Below, piece after piece: positions 45,375-53,895 of a stretch of DNA of 64,000 nt. The position numbers were made by a program, and so were the translations under genes. Position 1 is the first letter of the stretch; each line of letters starts with the position of its first letter. Source of the stretch: Palsa-504 sp963790065 (lineage in GTDB: Bacteria > Actinomycetota > Actinomycetes > Streptosporangiales > Streptosporangiaceae); assembly GCA_963790065.1 (NCBI GenBank), contig CAWBNK010000001.1:124001-188000 (forward strand). The letters are read 5' to 3'. The notes under the pieces are model-generated. The model did no database searches, was not told the origin of the DNA, and was given only the letters and a program-made list of their open reading frames with translations.

Positions 45375-46310
45375 CTAGTGCAATGCGGCTCCGGCGCAGG
45401 CGATCATCACGCAGCCGATGGCGAGCCATTCCACCAGGCTCAGCTGCTGACCGAGCAGCACCAGCCCGATCAGGGCGGCCACCGCGGGTTCCAGGCTCAT
45501 CCACACGCCGAACAGCCGCGTCGGCATCCGCCTGAGCGCCTCGAGTTCCAGCCGGTAGGGGATGACCGAGGAGAGCAGGCCGATCGCGGCGCCGATGGCG
45601 AGCAAGGCGGGGCGGAACATCTTGCTGCCCCCGGCCAGGACCGCGGGCGGCGTGACGAGGACCGCTGCGACCACCATCGCGATGGCCAGGCCCGCCGAGC
45701 CGGGGAAACGCCGCCCGGTGGCCGAGCTGAGCAAGATGTACGCCGCCCAGCAAGCGGCGGCTACCCCGGCGTAGATCACCCCGGTCAGGTCGAGGTGCCC
45801 GTGCCCGCCCTGGGTCAGCAGCACCACCCCGGTCGCGGCCAGCACGACCCAGCCGATGTCGCGCAGGTGCCGTGATCCGGCCACCGCCACGGCCAGCGGG
45901 CCGAGGAACTCGATCGTGACCGCGACGCCGAGCGGAATGCGGGCGAAGGCCTGGTAGATGGAGAAGTTCATCACGCCGAGCGCGATGCCGAACGACCCGG
46001 CGATGACGGCGTCCTTGACCGCCCGCCGTTTCCTCAGGTCGCGGACGGCCCGGCTGACGCCGCGTCCCGACAGCAGGACCATGGCCGCCGCCGAGATCCA
46101 CAGCCGCAGCCCGGTCACCGCCGCGGGCGGTATCTGGCCGAACAGCTTGTCGGCCAGGCCGGCCCCGAACTGCACGGAGACGATCCCGGTGAGGATCATC
46201 GCGGCCGGCAGTGCCATCTTGGACTGGGCCACCTTGGATTGGGCCACCTTGGACTGGGCGACCTTGGACTGGGCCACCTGGGACCGGGTGGGGATGTCTC
46301 TTATTCCCAC
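45375..46310 (-). CDS. EamA/DMT-family exporter (RhtA-like)
   Basis: A 311-residue transporter with ten predicted helices, resembling threonine/homoserine exporter RhtA: IPPAAVTGLRLWISAAAMVLL, GVAVTIEFLGPLAVAV and PYRLELEALRRMPTRLFGVWMSLEPAVAALIGLVLLGQ. The N-terminus before the first helix holds four VAQSK repeats. ATG 46310 overlaps the end of the permease gene by 10 bases; ATG 46217, which starts at MALPAAM, would leave out the repeats and gives a normal-length protein. Confidence 0.85.
   Translation of the reverse strand: MGIRDIPTRSQVAQSKVAQSKVAQSKVAQSKMALPAAMILTGIVSVQFGAGLADKLFGQIPPAAVTGLRLWISAAAMVLLSGRGVSRAVRDLRKRRAVKDAVIAGSFGIALGVMNFSIYQAFARIPLGVAVTIEFLGPLAVAVAGSRHLRDIGWVVLAATGVVLLTQGGHGHLDLTGVIYAGVAAACWAAYILLSSATGRRFPGSAGLAIAMVVAAVLVTPPAVLAGGSKMFRPALLAIGAAIGLLSSVIPYRLELEALRRMPTRLFGVWMSLEPAVAALIGLVLLGQQLSLVEWLAIGCVMIACAGAALH
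46218..46277 (-). repeat. 15-bp tandem repeat, four copies (VAQSK)
   Basis: CTTGGACTGGGCCAC (plus strand) occurs four times at 46218-46232, 46233-46247, 46248-46262 and 46263-46277, with one or two base changes. In the transporter frame each unit encodes VAQSK. It sits exactly between two transporter genes, so it may be an N-terminal extension or an expanded intercistronic sequence. Confidence 0.85.
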
Positions 46311-47098
46311 CGGAACATGCGCGCGGCACAGGCGATCGCCACCGCGGCCCAGACCGCCAGGGTGACCGTGTTCCCGACCGGGAAGGCCGTCCCGTGCTGC
46401 AGCACGCTGCGCAGGCCGGTGGACAGCGCGCCGGTCGGCAGCAGCTCGAGGACGGGCCGCGCGCCGGCCGGGAACTTGGTCAACGGGAACACCACGCCGC
46501 CGACGCCGAGCAGCAGGATGTAGACGAGGTTGGCCGCGGCTAGCGTGGCCTCGGCGCGCAGCGTCCCCGCCATCAGCAGGGCCAGGCCGCTGAAGGCCGC
46601 CGTGCCCAGCAGGATCAGCAGCGGGGCGGACACGACCGCGGCCGGGCTGGCGTCAGGACGCCAGCCGATCGCGGCGGCCACCGCGAGGATCAGGACGCCC
46701 TGCAGCAACTCGACGCCGATGACGGTGGCCGTCTTGGCCGCGATCAGGCCGCCGCGTGACAACGGCGTGGCGCCCAGGCGCTTGAGCACGCCGTAGCGCC
46801 GCTCGAACCCGGTGGCGATGGCCTGGCTGGTGAACGCGGTCGACATGACCGCCAGGGCGATGATCCCGGGGGTGAGGAAGTCGACCCGGCTCAGTCCCGT
46901 CCCGAAGCTGACCAGCGGCTCGAGGCTGAACGCGGTCAGCAGCAGCAGCGGGATGACCAGCGTGAGCAGGAGCTGCTCGCCGTTCCGCAGCAAGGTCCTG
47001 GTTTCCAGCCCGGCCTGCGCGGCGACCATCCGGCCCAGCGGGGCCGCCCCCGGGGCCGGAGCGAACAGCGGCGCGCTGCCAGCCGGCGCGCTCACGCG
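46301..47098 (-). CDS. ABC-2 type transporter permease
   Basis: About 265 residues with six helices: an N-terminal cytoplasmic part (MVAAQAGLETRTLLRNGEQLLLTLVIPLLLL), DFLTPGIIALAVMSTAFTSQAIATGFERRYGVLKRLG and ANLVYILLLGVGGVVFPLTKFPAG. It is the partner of the ATPase encoded upstream, whose end it overlaps. The GTG start around 47,096 follows the ATPase coding end (GAACTACGCGCGTGAGC). Such pairs in actinobacteria export drugs or lipids; the substrate is unknown. Confidence 0.88.
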   Translation of the reverse strand, partial: RVSAPAGSAPLFAPAPGAAPLGRMVAAQAGLETRTLLRNGEQLLLTLVIPLLLLTAFSLEPLVSFGTGLSRVDFLTPGIIALAVMSTAFTSQAIATGFERRYGVLKRLGATPLSRGGLIAAKTATVIGVELLQGVLILAVAAAIGWRPDASPAAVVSAPLLILLGTAAFSGLALLMAGTLRAEATLAAANLVYILLLGVGGVVFPLTKFPAGARPVLELLPTGALSTGLRSVLQHGTAFPVGNTVTLAVWAAVAIACAARMFRWE

Positions 47099-48042
47099 CG
47101 TAGTTCCGTTCCGGTCAGCTCGAGGAACACGTCCTCCAGCGTGCGGCTCTCGATGCGGAGGCTGTTGGCCAGCACGCCCCGCTCGGCGCACCACGCGGTC
47201 ACTGCGGCCAGCAGCAGCGGGTCCACTGAGCCGTGCACCTCGATCACGTAATGGCCCGCCGGGGACTCCTTGACCACGGTGGCCGCCGGGAGCACCGTGA
47301 GCAGGCTGTCCAGGTCCAGCCCGGCCTCGGCGCGGAACCTGAGCTGGCCGACCGTGCCGGTGAGCTGCTCAGGCGTGCCCGCGGCCACGAGCTGGCCGTG
47401 ATCGATGATGGTGATGTGATCGCAGAGCCGTTCGGCCTCCTCCATGAAGTGCGTGGTCAGGATCACGCTCACCCCGGCCGCGCGCAGCTCGCCGATCAGG
47501 TCCCAGGTGGCGTGCCGGGCCTGCGGGTCCATGCCGGCCGTGGGCTCGTCCAGGAAGACCAGGTCCGGGCGGCCGACGACGGCCGCGGCCAGGGACAGCC
47601 GCTGCTGCTGGCCGCCGGAGAGCCGCTTGTACGGGGTGCGGGCCACCGAGGTCAGGCCGACCAGGTCGAGCAGCACGGGCACCTCGACCGGGCTGGTGTG
47701 AAACCGGCTCAGCAGCGCGAGGTAATCGGCCGCGGGCACCGACGGCGGGATCCCGCCGGCCTGGAGCATCACGCCCACCCGGGGCCGCAGCGCCCGGGCG
47801 TCCCGGACCGGGTCGAGCCCGAGCACGCGCACGGTGCCCTGATCGGGCCGCCGGTACCCCTCGCAGATTTCGATCGTGGTGGTCTTGCCTGCGCCGTTGG
47901 GCCCGAGGATGCCGGTCACCGCGCCGCGCGGCGCGGTCAGCGAAAGCCCGTCGACGGCGGCGACCGTGCCGTAACGCTTGACCAGCCCGCCGATCGCCAC
48001 GGCAGGCGCCGCTGGGTCCGCAGGGGCCGTGCCGGTGCTCAC
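47092..48042 (-). CDS. ABC transporter ATP-binding protein
   Basis: About 316 residues with a complete nucleotide-binding domain: Walker A GPNGAGKTTTIEI, signature LSGGQQQRLSLA, Walker B LVFLDEPTAGMDP and the H-loop LTTHFMEEAERL. A C-terminal domain of about 80 residues follows, as in drug-export DrrA-like ATPases. The GTG start (VSTGTAPADP) lies just before a Pro/Ala-rich stretch. The gene pair sits between ctaA and suf genes, an arrangement seen in many actinobacteria. Confidence 0.9.
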   Translation of the reverse strand: MSTGTAPADPAAPAVAIGGLVKRYGTVAAVDGLSLTAPRGAVTGILGPNGAGKTTTIEICEGYRRPDQGTVRVLGLDPVRDARALRPRVGVMLQAGGIPPSVPAADYLALLSRFHTSPVEVPVLLDLVGLTSVARTPYKRLSGGQQQRLSLAAAVVGRPDLVFLDEPTAGMDPQARHATWDLIGELRAAGVSVILTTHFMEEAERLCDHITIIDHGQLVAAGTPEQLTGTVGQLRFRAEAGLDLDSLLTVLPAATVVKESPAGHYVIEVHGSVDPLLLAAVTAWCAERGVLANSLRIESRTLEDVFLELTGTELRA

Positions 48043-48164
48043 GCAGGCGAGTCTACGGGGGCAACCTGGCCGCCTCACGCGGCCATCCGATATCGCTCGC
48101 TATGCTGCGGATGATGGGCGCGCGCCCGACAGCCACTGACCACACGGATTAGGAGGACGGCCGG

Positions 48165-48515
48165 ATGGACACCGACCGGGCCCGCACGTTGCTCACCGCC
48201 GAACGCGATGAGGTGCTCAGCCTGCTCAAGGACTCCGAGTCCGCGGGCCGCGACGACCGCGAGGCCGAGGTGGCGAGCGAGGCGGAGGACAACGCCGACG
48301 CCGCGCTGGCGCTCACCGAAGAGGGCCAGGATGACGCCATCGCAGAGAGCCTGCGTGACCGGCTCGAAGTCATCGAGCGGGCGCTGCGCCGGCTAGATGA
48401 GGGCAGCTACGGCCGGTCCGTCCGCAGCGGCGCTCCGATCCCCGACGAGCGCCTGGAGGCCGACCCCGCCGCCGAGCTCACCATCGAAGAGGCCAGGGCA
48501 GCCGAACGCGGCTGA
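48165..48515 (+). CDS. TraR/DksA-like protein lacking zinc cysteines
   Basis: A 116-residue protein. The first 85 residues form the acidic coiled coil (RTLLTAERDEVLSLL...EVIERALRRLDEGSYG). The end corresponds to the zinc finger GxCxxCGxPIPxERL, but reads YGRSVRSGAPIPDERLEADP, with Ser in place of both cysteines. The second pair is also missing. It may still act on RNA polymerase through the coiled coil. The ATG follows TAGGAGGACGG. Confidence 0.85.
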   Translation: MDTDRARTLLTAERDEVLSLLKDSESAGRDDREAEVASEAEDNADAALALTEEGQDDAIAESLRDRLEVIERALRRLDEGSYGRSVRSGAPIPDERLEADPAAELTIEEARAAERG

Positions 48516-48521
48516 GCGCCG

Positions 48522-49808
48522 TCAGCCGAGCGGCGGCGGGGGCTTCTGGCGGGCGGCTTTCTGGTCGGCGGGCGGCCAGTCGGGGCCGAGCGGCCAGGTA
48601 GCCACGCGCACCGGGGAGTCGGAGTGCGGGTTGCGGCCGTGGGCTACGAATCGCTCCATCCGGGTCGCGCCGGGCAGCTCGACCCGGGCGGAGACCAGCT
48701 CGGTCTGCTCGGGGCCGATCTCCACCCAGCAGACCTGCTGGTTGCGCACGTAGGCCGGGGGCAGGCCGAGCTTCCCGCCGATGCCCTCCACCACCGACGT
48801 GCATGAGCCCGAGTTGGCGTAGAAGCCGGACCCGGTGGCGGCCAGCTCCGGATGATGCGTATGCCCGGAGACGAAGCCGTAGTACCCGTCGGCGACCAGG
48901 TCGGCGGCCCGCTGGCGGGCGGCCGTGTTCTGCCCGTAGCCCCGCTTGTCCAGGGCCAGCGCGCTGATCGACACCCAGGCCCGCCGGGCCAGGATGCCGA
49001 CCAGGGCGGCGATGACGACCAGGTCGGCCACCGCGCCGTAGCCGAGGATCTCGGCCCGGTGCACCCAGACGTCCGTGTCCGGGTAGCGGGACCGGAACGC
49101 GGTGAACTCGGGGATCCGGACCAGGATGAGGATGGCCAGCGGGAGCGCGATCAGCCACCACAGGTGGCGGGCCAGCTTGCGGTAGACGAGCCGGGAGCCG
49201 ATGAAGGACGGGAAATCGGTGGGATCCGCCATCTCGTGCGCGCCGTCGACCCAGCCGCGGCCGAGAAACTCGATCCGCGGGATGACCTCCCTGACGATGT
49301 GGTGGCCCATCGGGGTGTCCAGCGGGTTGCGGGCGTCGCAGAAGCAGTTGTAGGGGTCGAGCTGATGGCCGTGCTCCACCCGGACCTTCCGGCCGTCGGC
49401 CAGGATCAGGTCCGCGGCCAGGCACAGCCTGGCTCCGGTCATCTCCCGGACCGCGTCCGCGGCCTTGACGTCCCAGGCCAGGTCGCTGTCGTGATTGCCG
49501 ATGATGTAGATGACCTGCCCGCCGCGGGCGGTCACCTCGAGCAGCGCCGCGCACAGGTCCTCGTGCGGGCGCAGGATGTCGGTGGCCGTCGACCCCGCGG
49601 AGCCGAGCAGCTCCACCACGTCCCCGGCCAGGACCACGGTCAGCACCCCGGTCTCGGCGTCCAGGTGCCCGGCCAGCATCTCGCAGGAGCGCCCGGACAC
49701 GTCGGTGCGGACCGGGGGCAGGTGCAGGTCGCTGACCGTGATGACCTTGCCGCCGGCGGGGACGGTCACCTCGAGCAGGTCGGCGAGGTCAGGTCGCGGC
49801 GCGGGCAT
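48522..49808 (-). CDS. Metallophosphoesterase with a membrane segment
   Basis: A 428-residue calcineurin-like phosphoesterase. Metal-binding motifs are VSDLHLPP, LAGDVVELLG, IIGNHDSD and, near 315-335, SGHTHHPE. Between the catalytic blocks is an insertion with hydrophobic segments (LWWLIALPLAILILV, VADLVVIAALVGILA), so it is probably membrane-attached, like UDP-diacylglucosamine-type hydrolases. The substrate is unknown. It is convergent with the DksA-like gene (6 bases between stops). Confidence 0.85.
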   Translation of the reverse strand: MPAPRPDLADLLEVTVPAGGKVITVSDLHLPPVRTDVSGRSCEMLAGHLDAETGVLTVVLAGDVVELLGSAGSTATDILRPHEDLCAALLEVTARGGQVIYIIGNHDSDLAWDVKAADAVREMTGARLCLAADLILADGRKVRVEHGHQLDPYNCFCDARNPLDTPMGHHIVREVIPRIEFLGRGWVDGAHEMADPTDFPSFIGSRLVYRKLARHLWWLIALPLAILILVRIPEFTAFRSRYPDTDVWVHRAEILGYGAVADLVVIAALVGILARRAWVSISALALDKRGYGQNTAARQRAADLVADGYYGFVSGHTHHPELAATGSGFYANSGSCTSVVEGIGGKLGLPPAYVRNQQVCWVEIGPEQTELVSARVELPGATRMERFVAHGRNPHSDSPVRVATWPLGPDWPPADQKAARQKPPPPLG

Positions 49809-49896
49809 GGCGTGCTTATCTTAAGACGCGCGCGGCGACCAGGCGGTTCTGCGCAGGGGTGAGGAAAAACGAGAACCACGCTCCGTTCGGCCAAAA

Positions 49897-52365
49897 ATGA
49901 ATTCAGCAGCGGTGCCCGGCCGGATACCGTCCCTAGCTATGGAATCGGGCGAGTACGACCATCAGGCCGTGGAGGCCGCGGCCCGGGCGCTGTGGGAGGC
50001 CCACGACGTCTACCGGTACGACCGCGACGAGGCCGGCCCGGTATTCAGCGTGGACACGCCGCCGCCGTACGTATCGGCGGCGCACCTGCACGTGGGCCAC
50101 GCCATGAGCTATTCCCAGCCCGACTTCATCGTGCGCTACCGGCGGATGCGGGGCGAGCGCGTGTTCTACCCGATCGGATTCGACGACAACGGCCTGCCCA
50201 CCGAGCGGTACGTGGAGCAGGCCTACGGCGTGCGGGCGGTGGACATGCCCCGGGCCGACTTCGTGGCGCTGTGCCTCATTGAGACCCAGCGGACCGCCGG
50301 ACGCTACGAGGACCTGTGGCGCCGCCTGGGCCTGTCGGTGGACTGGTCGCTGCGCTACTCCACCATCGACGCCCGCTGCCAGCGGACCGCCCAGGCCGCC
50401 TTCGTCACGCTGTACCAGGCGGGCCACCTGCGGCGCGCCCAGGACCCGATCCTGTGGTGCCCGGAAGACCGGACCTCGCTGGCCCAGGCGGACGTGGAAG
50501 ACCTGGAGCGGACCAGCAGGCTGCACACGATCAGGTTCGGCGGCGAGCGGGACCTCGAGATCGCCACCACCCGGCCCGAGCTGCTCCCGGCGTGCGTGGC
50601 GCTGTACCACCATCCGGACGACCCGCGCTACGCGGGGCTGGACCGGGCCGTGGTGCCGCTGTTCGGCTACGAGGTCCCGGTGCTGGCCGACCAGGACGTG
50701 GACCGGGAATACGGGACCGGGCTGATGATGGTGTGCACGTTCGGCGACAACGAAGACGTGCTGCGCTGGCGGCGCGACCAGCTGCCGCTGCGCCTGGTGC
50801 TGGAGCCGGACGGGCGGCTCGGGCCGCTGGCGGGCCCGTTTGCGGGGCTGCAGGTGACCCAGGCGCGTTCGGCCGTGGTGAAGGCGCTGGACGAGGCGGG
50901 GCTGCTGATCTCCAGCGTGCCGGTGCGGCAGGTGGTGGGCGTGCACGAACGCTGCCAGACCCCGGTCGAGTTCCAGATCAGGCCGCAGTGGTTCGTCGCG
51001 GTGCGGGAGCACGCCGACCGGTTCCGGGCCCGGGCGGCTGAGCTGGAGTGGATCCCCGCGTTCATGCGGCGGCGGCTCGAGGACTGGATCGACGGGCTCC
51101 GGTGGGACTGGAACATCAGCAGGCAGCGCCGCTACGGGGTGCCGTTCCCGGTGTGGTTCTGCGCCGCCTGCGGGGGCCCGGTGCTGGCTCTGCTCGCGGA
51201 CCTGCCGGTCGACCCGCTGACCGACAAGCCGCCGGTGACGGCCTGTCCGTCCTGCGGCTCCGCCGAGCTGGCGGCCGATCAGGACGTGATGGACACCTGG
51301 ATGACCTCGTCGCTGACGCCGCAGATCAACGACGGGTGGGCGCTGCGCGGCACCGATCCGGCGCTGGCGCCGATGTCCATGCGGGTGCAGGCGTTCGAGA
51401 TCATCAGGACCTGGCTGTTCTACTCGGTGGTGCAGTCCGAGCTGCTGTTCGGCCGGCTGCCCTGGCGCACCGCGCTGATCTCCGGCTGGGGCCTGAACGA
51501 GCAGGGCAAGAAGCTGTCCAAGCGAGACCTGGACCGCTCGGCCACCCCGGACGGCTACAACCGCTACGTGCCCGACGACGTGATGGCCAGGTACGGCGCG
51601 GACGCGCTGCGGCTGTGGGCCACCAAGGGCCGCATCGGGACCGACCTGCGGTACAACGAGAAAGACGTGCGGACCGGCCGGAAGTTCACGGTCAAGCTGT
51701 GGAACGTGGGCCGCTTCCTGACCATGAACCTCGCGGGCTTCGACGCGGCCGCGCCCGCTCCGGCGCCGGCGGAGCGGAACATCGTGGACCGCTGGCTGCT
51801 CTCGCACCTGGCCGACGCGGTCGAGCAGACCACGGCGGCCTTCGAGGCCCACGACTACATGCAGGCCCACCAGGCGGCGTCCCGGATGTTCTGGTCGATC
51901 TACTGCGACCGTTACATCGAGATGATCAAGGACCGTACCGGTGAGGCCAGCGCGCGGTGGACGCTGTGGGAGTCCTACCGGGTGCTGCTCGGGCTGTTCG
52001 CCCCGTTCGCCCCGTTCCTGACCGAGCACATGTACCAGCGGTTCTACCGCGAGCACGAGGACGCGGTCTCGCTGCACCTGACCCGGTGGCCGGCCGCCGA
52101 TCCGCGCTGGGCCGGGGACCGGAGCGCGGTGGACCAGTTGGCGGTGATCCTGGACGCGACCCGGGTGCTGCGCAGCGGGCTGCATCTGGGCAACTCGGCC
52201 CGGCTGAGCCGGCTGACCGTGCAGGCGCACGACGAGGCGGCCGAGTCGCTGCTCGACCAGATCGCCGAGCCGCTGCGGGTCGCGGCCCGGGCCGATGCCG
52301 TGGTCCGCGGCCAGGCCGAGCACCCCAGCGGCGTGGACGGCATCACGGTCGGCATTGAGCCGTAA
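49897..52365 (+). CDS. Valyl-tRNA synthetase-like class I tRNA ligase
   Basis: An 822-residue class I synthetase. The HIGH-type motif is HVGH near 62-65, in PPPYVSAAHLHVGHAMSY, with GFDDNGLPTERYVEQAYG after it. The editing domain is about 180-330. The KMSKS-type motif is KKLSKRD near 530. The anticodon-binding domain follows (PAERNIVDRWLLSHL...FLTEHMYQRFY). The family motif FYPxGxDDNGLPTER is a ValRS feature. The C-terminal coiled coil of typical ValRS is missing. ATG 49897 or ATG 49939 could be the start. It could be the housekeeping enzyme or a resistant second copy. Confidence 0.85.
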   Translation: MNSAAVPGRIPSLAMESGEYDHQAVEAAARALWEAHDVYRYDRDEAGPVFSVDTPPPYVSAAHLHVGHAMSYSQPDFIVRYRRMRGERVFYPIGFDDNGLPTERYVEQAYGVRAVDMPRADFVALCLIETQRTAGRYEDLWRRLGLSVDWSLRYSTIDARCQRTAQAAFVTLYQAGHLRRAQDPILWCPEDRTSLAQADVEDLERTSRLHTIRFGGERDLEIATTRPELLPACVALYHHPDDPRYAGLDRAVVPLFGYEVPVLADQDVDREYGTGLMMVCTFGDNEDVLRWRRDQLPLRLVLEPDGRLGPLAGPFAGLQVTQARSAVVKALDEAGLLISSVPVRQVVGVHERCQTPVEFQIRPQWFVAVREHADRFRARAAELEWIPAFMRRRLEDWIDGLRWDWNISRQRRYGVPFPVWFCAACGGPVLALLADLPVDPLTDKPPVTACPSCGSAELAADQDVMDTWMTSSLTPQINDGWALRGTDPALAPMSMRVQAFEIIRTWLFYSVVQSELLFGRLPWRTALISGWGLNEQGKKLSKRDLDRSATPDGYNRYVPDDVMARYGADALRLWATKGRIGTDLRYNEKDVRTGRKFTVKLWNVGRFLTMNLAGFDAAAPAPAPAERNIVDRWLLSHLADAVEQTTAAFEAHDYMQAHQAASRMFWSIYCDRYIEMIKDRTGEASARWTLWESYRVLLGLFAPFAPFLTEHMYQRFYREHEDAVSLHLTRWPAADPRWAGDRSAVDQLAVILDATRVLRSGLHLGNSARLSRLTVQAHDEAAESLLDQIAEPLRVAARADAVVRGQAEHPSGVDGITVGIEP

Positions 52366-52371
52366 GCCGTA

Positions 52372-53313
52372 CAGCGCGGCGGCGGCCCGGACGGCGGCGG
52401 CCAGGCGGGCGCGCAGGGCGGGCGGCCCGAGCACCTCGACCTCGGGACCCAGGGCCAGGAACTCGCGGCAGGCGTGCTCGGCTGACTCGATCGGAACGAC
52501 CGCGCGGGTCCAGCCGCCTGGCTCGGTCACGCCGGCCTCGGCCGCGGCCCGGGCGGCGGGCCCGGACAGCCGTGCCGCCGCGCCGGGCGCCAGCCTGACC
52601 TCGGCGTCGGCCCGGTGCAGCCGGGCATGGAAGTCGGCCAGGTACCCCTGCCAGTACCCGGCCAGGTCGAAGCCGGCCGACACGCTGACCTGCTCGTCAA
52701 GCACCTGCAGGTCGAGGATCTGGTCGACCCGGTAGGTACGCGGGCCCGGCGCCGCCACCAGGTACCACCGGCCGGCCTTCAGCACCAGCCCGTACGGCTC
52801 GAGCCGCCGGTCGACGTCGGTCGGCTCCTTCCAGCGCCGGTAGCGGACCTGCAGCACCCGCCCGTGCCAGACCGCGCGGGCCACCGCGGGCAGCAGCGGC
52901 ACCTCGTCCGGCTGCCCGTACCAGCCCGGGGCGTCCAGGTGGAACCGGGCCTGCACCCGCCCGACCTGCTCGCCCAGACCGGGCGGCAGGGCGGCCTGCA
53001 GCTTGAGCTGCGCCGCGGCCAGCACCGAGCCGAGCCCGAGCTCGGCAGCCGGGCCCGGCAGCCCGGCCAGCGGCAGCGCCTGGGCCTCGGCGGCGTTCAG
53101 CCCGGTCAGCCTGGTGCGGTAGCCGTCGACGAGCTGGTAGCCGCCGCGGTGCCCGGCGTCCCCGTACAGCGGGATGCCGGCCTCGTGCAGGGACTCCACG
53201 TCCCGGTAGACGGTGCGCACCGAGACCTCAAGCTCGCGGGCCAGCTGCGCGGCCGTCATCCGGCCCCGGGACTGGAGCAGGAGCAGGATCGAGACCAGCC
53301 GGCTGGCGCGCAT
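52372..53313 (-). CDS. HTH-WYL transcriptional regulator (3' end uncertain)
   Basis: A DeoR-type winged helix (residues 3-60: ILLLLQSRGRMTAAQLARELEVSVRTVYRDVESL) is followed by the WYL domain (about 135-210: RVLQVRYRRWKEP, RRLEPYGLVLKAGRWYLVA) and a WCX C-terminal domain. Family members end near residue 315 with an AALYG-like tail, reached here at about 52,372. No in-frame stop occurs there: the frame stays open, antisense to the tRNA ligase gene, to 49,933. A point change or indel near the 3' end may have removed the normal stop. It probably controls the divergent gene at 53376. Confidence 0.8.
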
Positions 53314-53375
53314 GATGCCGATTCTGCCCGGTCCACTGACAAAAGGTGTCAGCGGACCGGCCCTAGCGTGCCGCC

Positions 53376-53861
53376 ATGACCTTTACCGAGAAGTACCTGC
53401 GGACCAGGCCGCCCGTCGAGGTGGGCGGGCGCAGCATCAAGCGCTACCACGTGACCCCCGGCCCGGAGGCTGTCGAGCCCGACGTCGAGCAGGCGGCCCT
53501 GGCCATCTTGCCTCGGCTGCTGCCCGAGGCGGACGGCACGCCGCCGGCCACGTTCGTGGTCATCCACCGCAGCCGCGGCGACAACGCCGCCTACCTGAAC
53601 TCCTACAGCTGGGTCTGGGACAACGTGCTGCACTTCCGCGGCGCGGCCGCCGCCCAGGCCGAACTGGGCTGCCCGGACGCCGACCCGACCCACTTTGTGG
53701 TCCTGGACGGCCGGCCGTGGATCGGCTGCGTCTGGGAGCTGCCGCCCATCGCCCACGAGCGCGACGCCTGGGTCAGGCACATGCTCCTGCCCGACAAGCC
53801 GGACCTCGAGGCCTACCTGGCCGATTCCATGCCGGACGGCCTGACCGGCCGCGTCGCCTGA
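53376..53861 (+). CDS. Conserved hypothetical protein
   Basis: A 161-residue soluble protein I do not recognise. The core reads PPVEVGGRSIKRYHV, TFVVIHRSRGDNAAYLNSYSWVWDNVLHFRG and HFVVLDGRPWIGCVWELPPIAHERDAWVRHML. There are no membrane segments or clear catalytic motifs. It diverges from the WYL regulator over 62 bases, so it is the best candidate target of that regulator. Confidence 0.75.
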   Translation: MTFTEKYLRTRPPVEVGGRSIKRYHVTPGPEAVEPDVEQAALAILPRLLPEADGTPPATFVVIHRSRGDNAAYLNSYSWVWDNVLHFRGAAAAQAELGCPDADPTHFVVLDGRPWIGCVWELPPIAHERDAWVRHMLLPDKPDLEAYLADSMPDGLTGRVA

Positions 53862-53895
53862 CGCGCGAGGCCGGCGCTGCGGGACAATAGCGGGT

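Noticed and set aside
49933..52365. Long minus-strand frame across the tRNA ligase as a real protein
   Set aside because: The residues beyond the WYL regulator are Arg/His/Gly/Val-rich with no known motifs, while the plus strand encodes a clear synthetase with all motifs.
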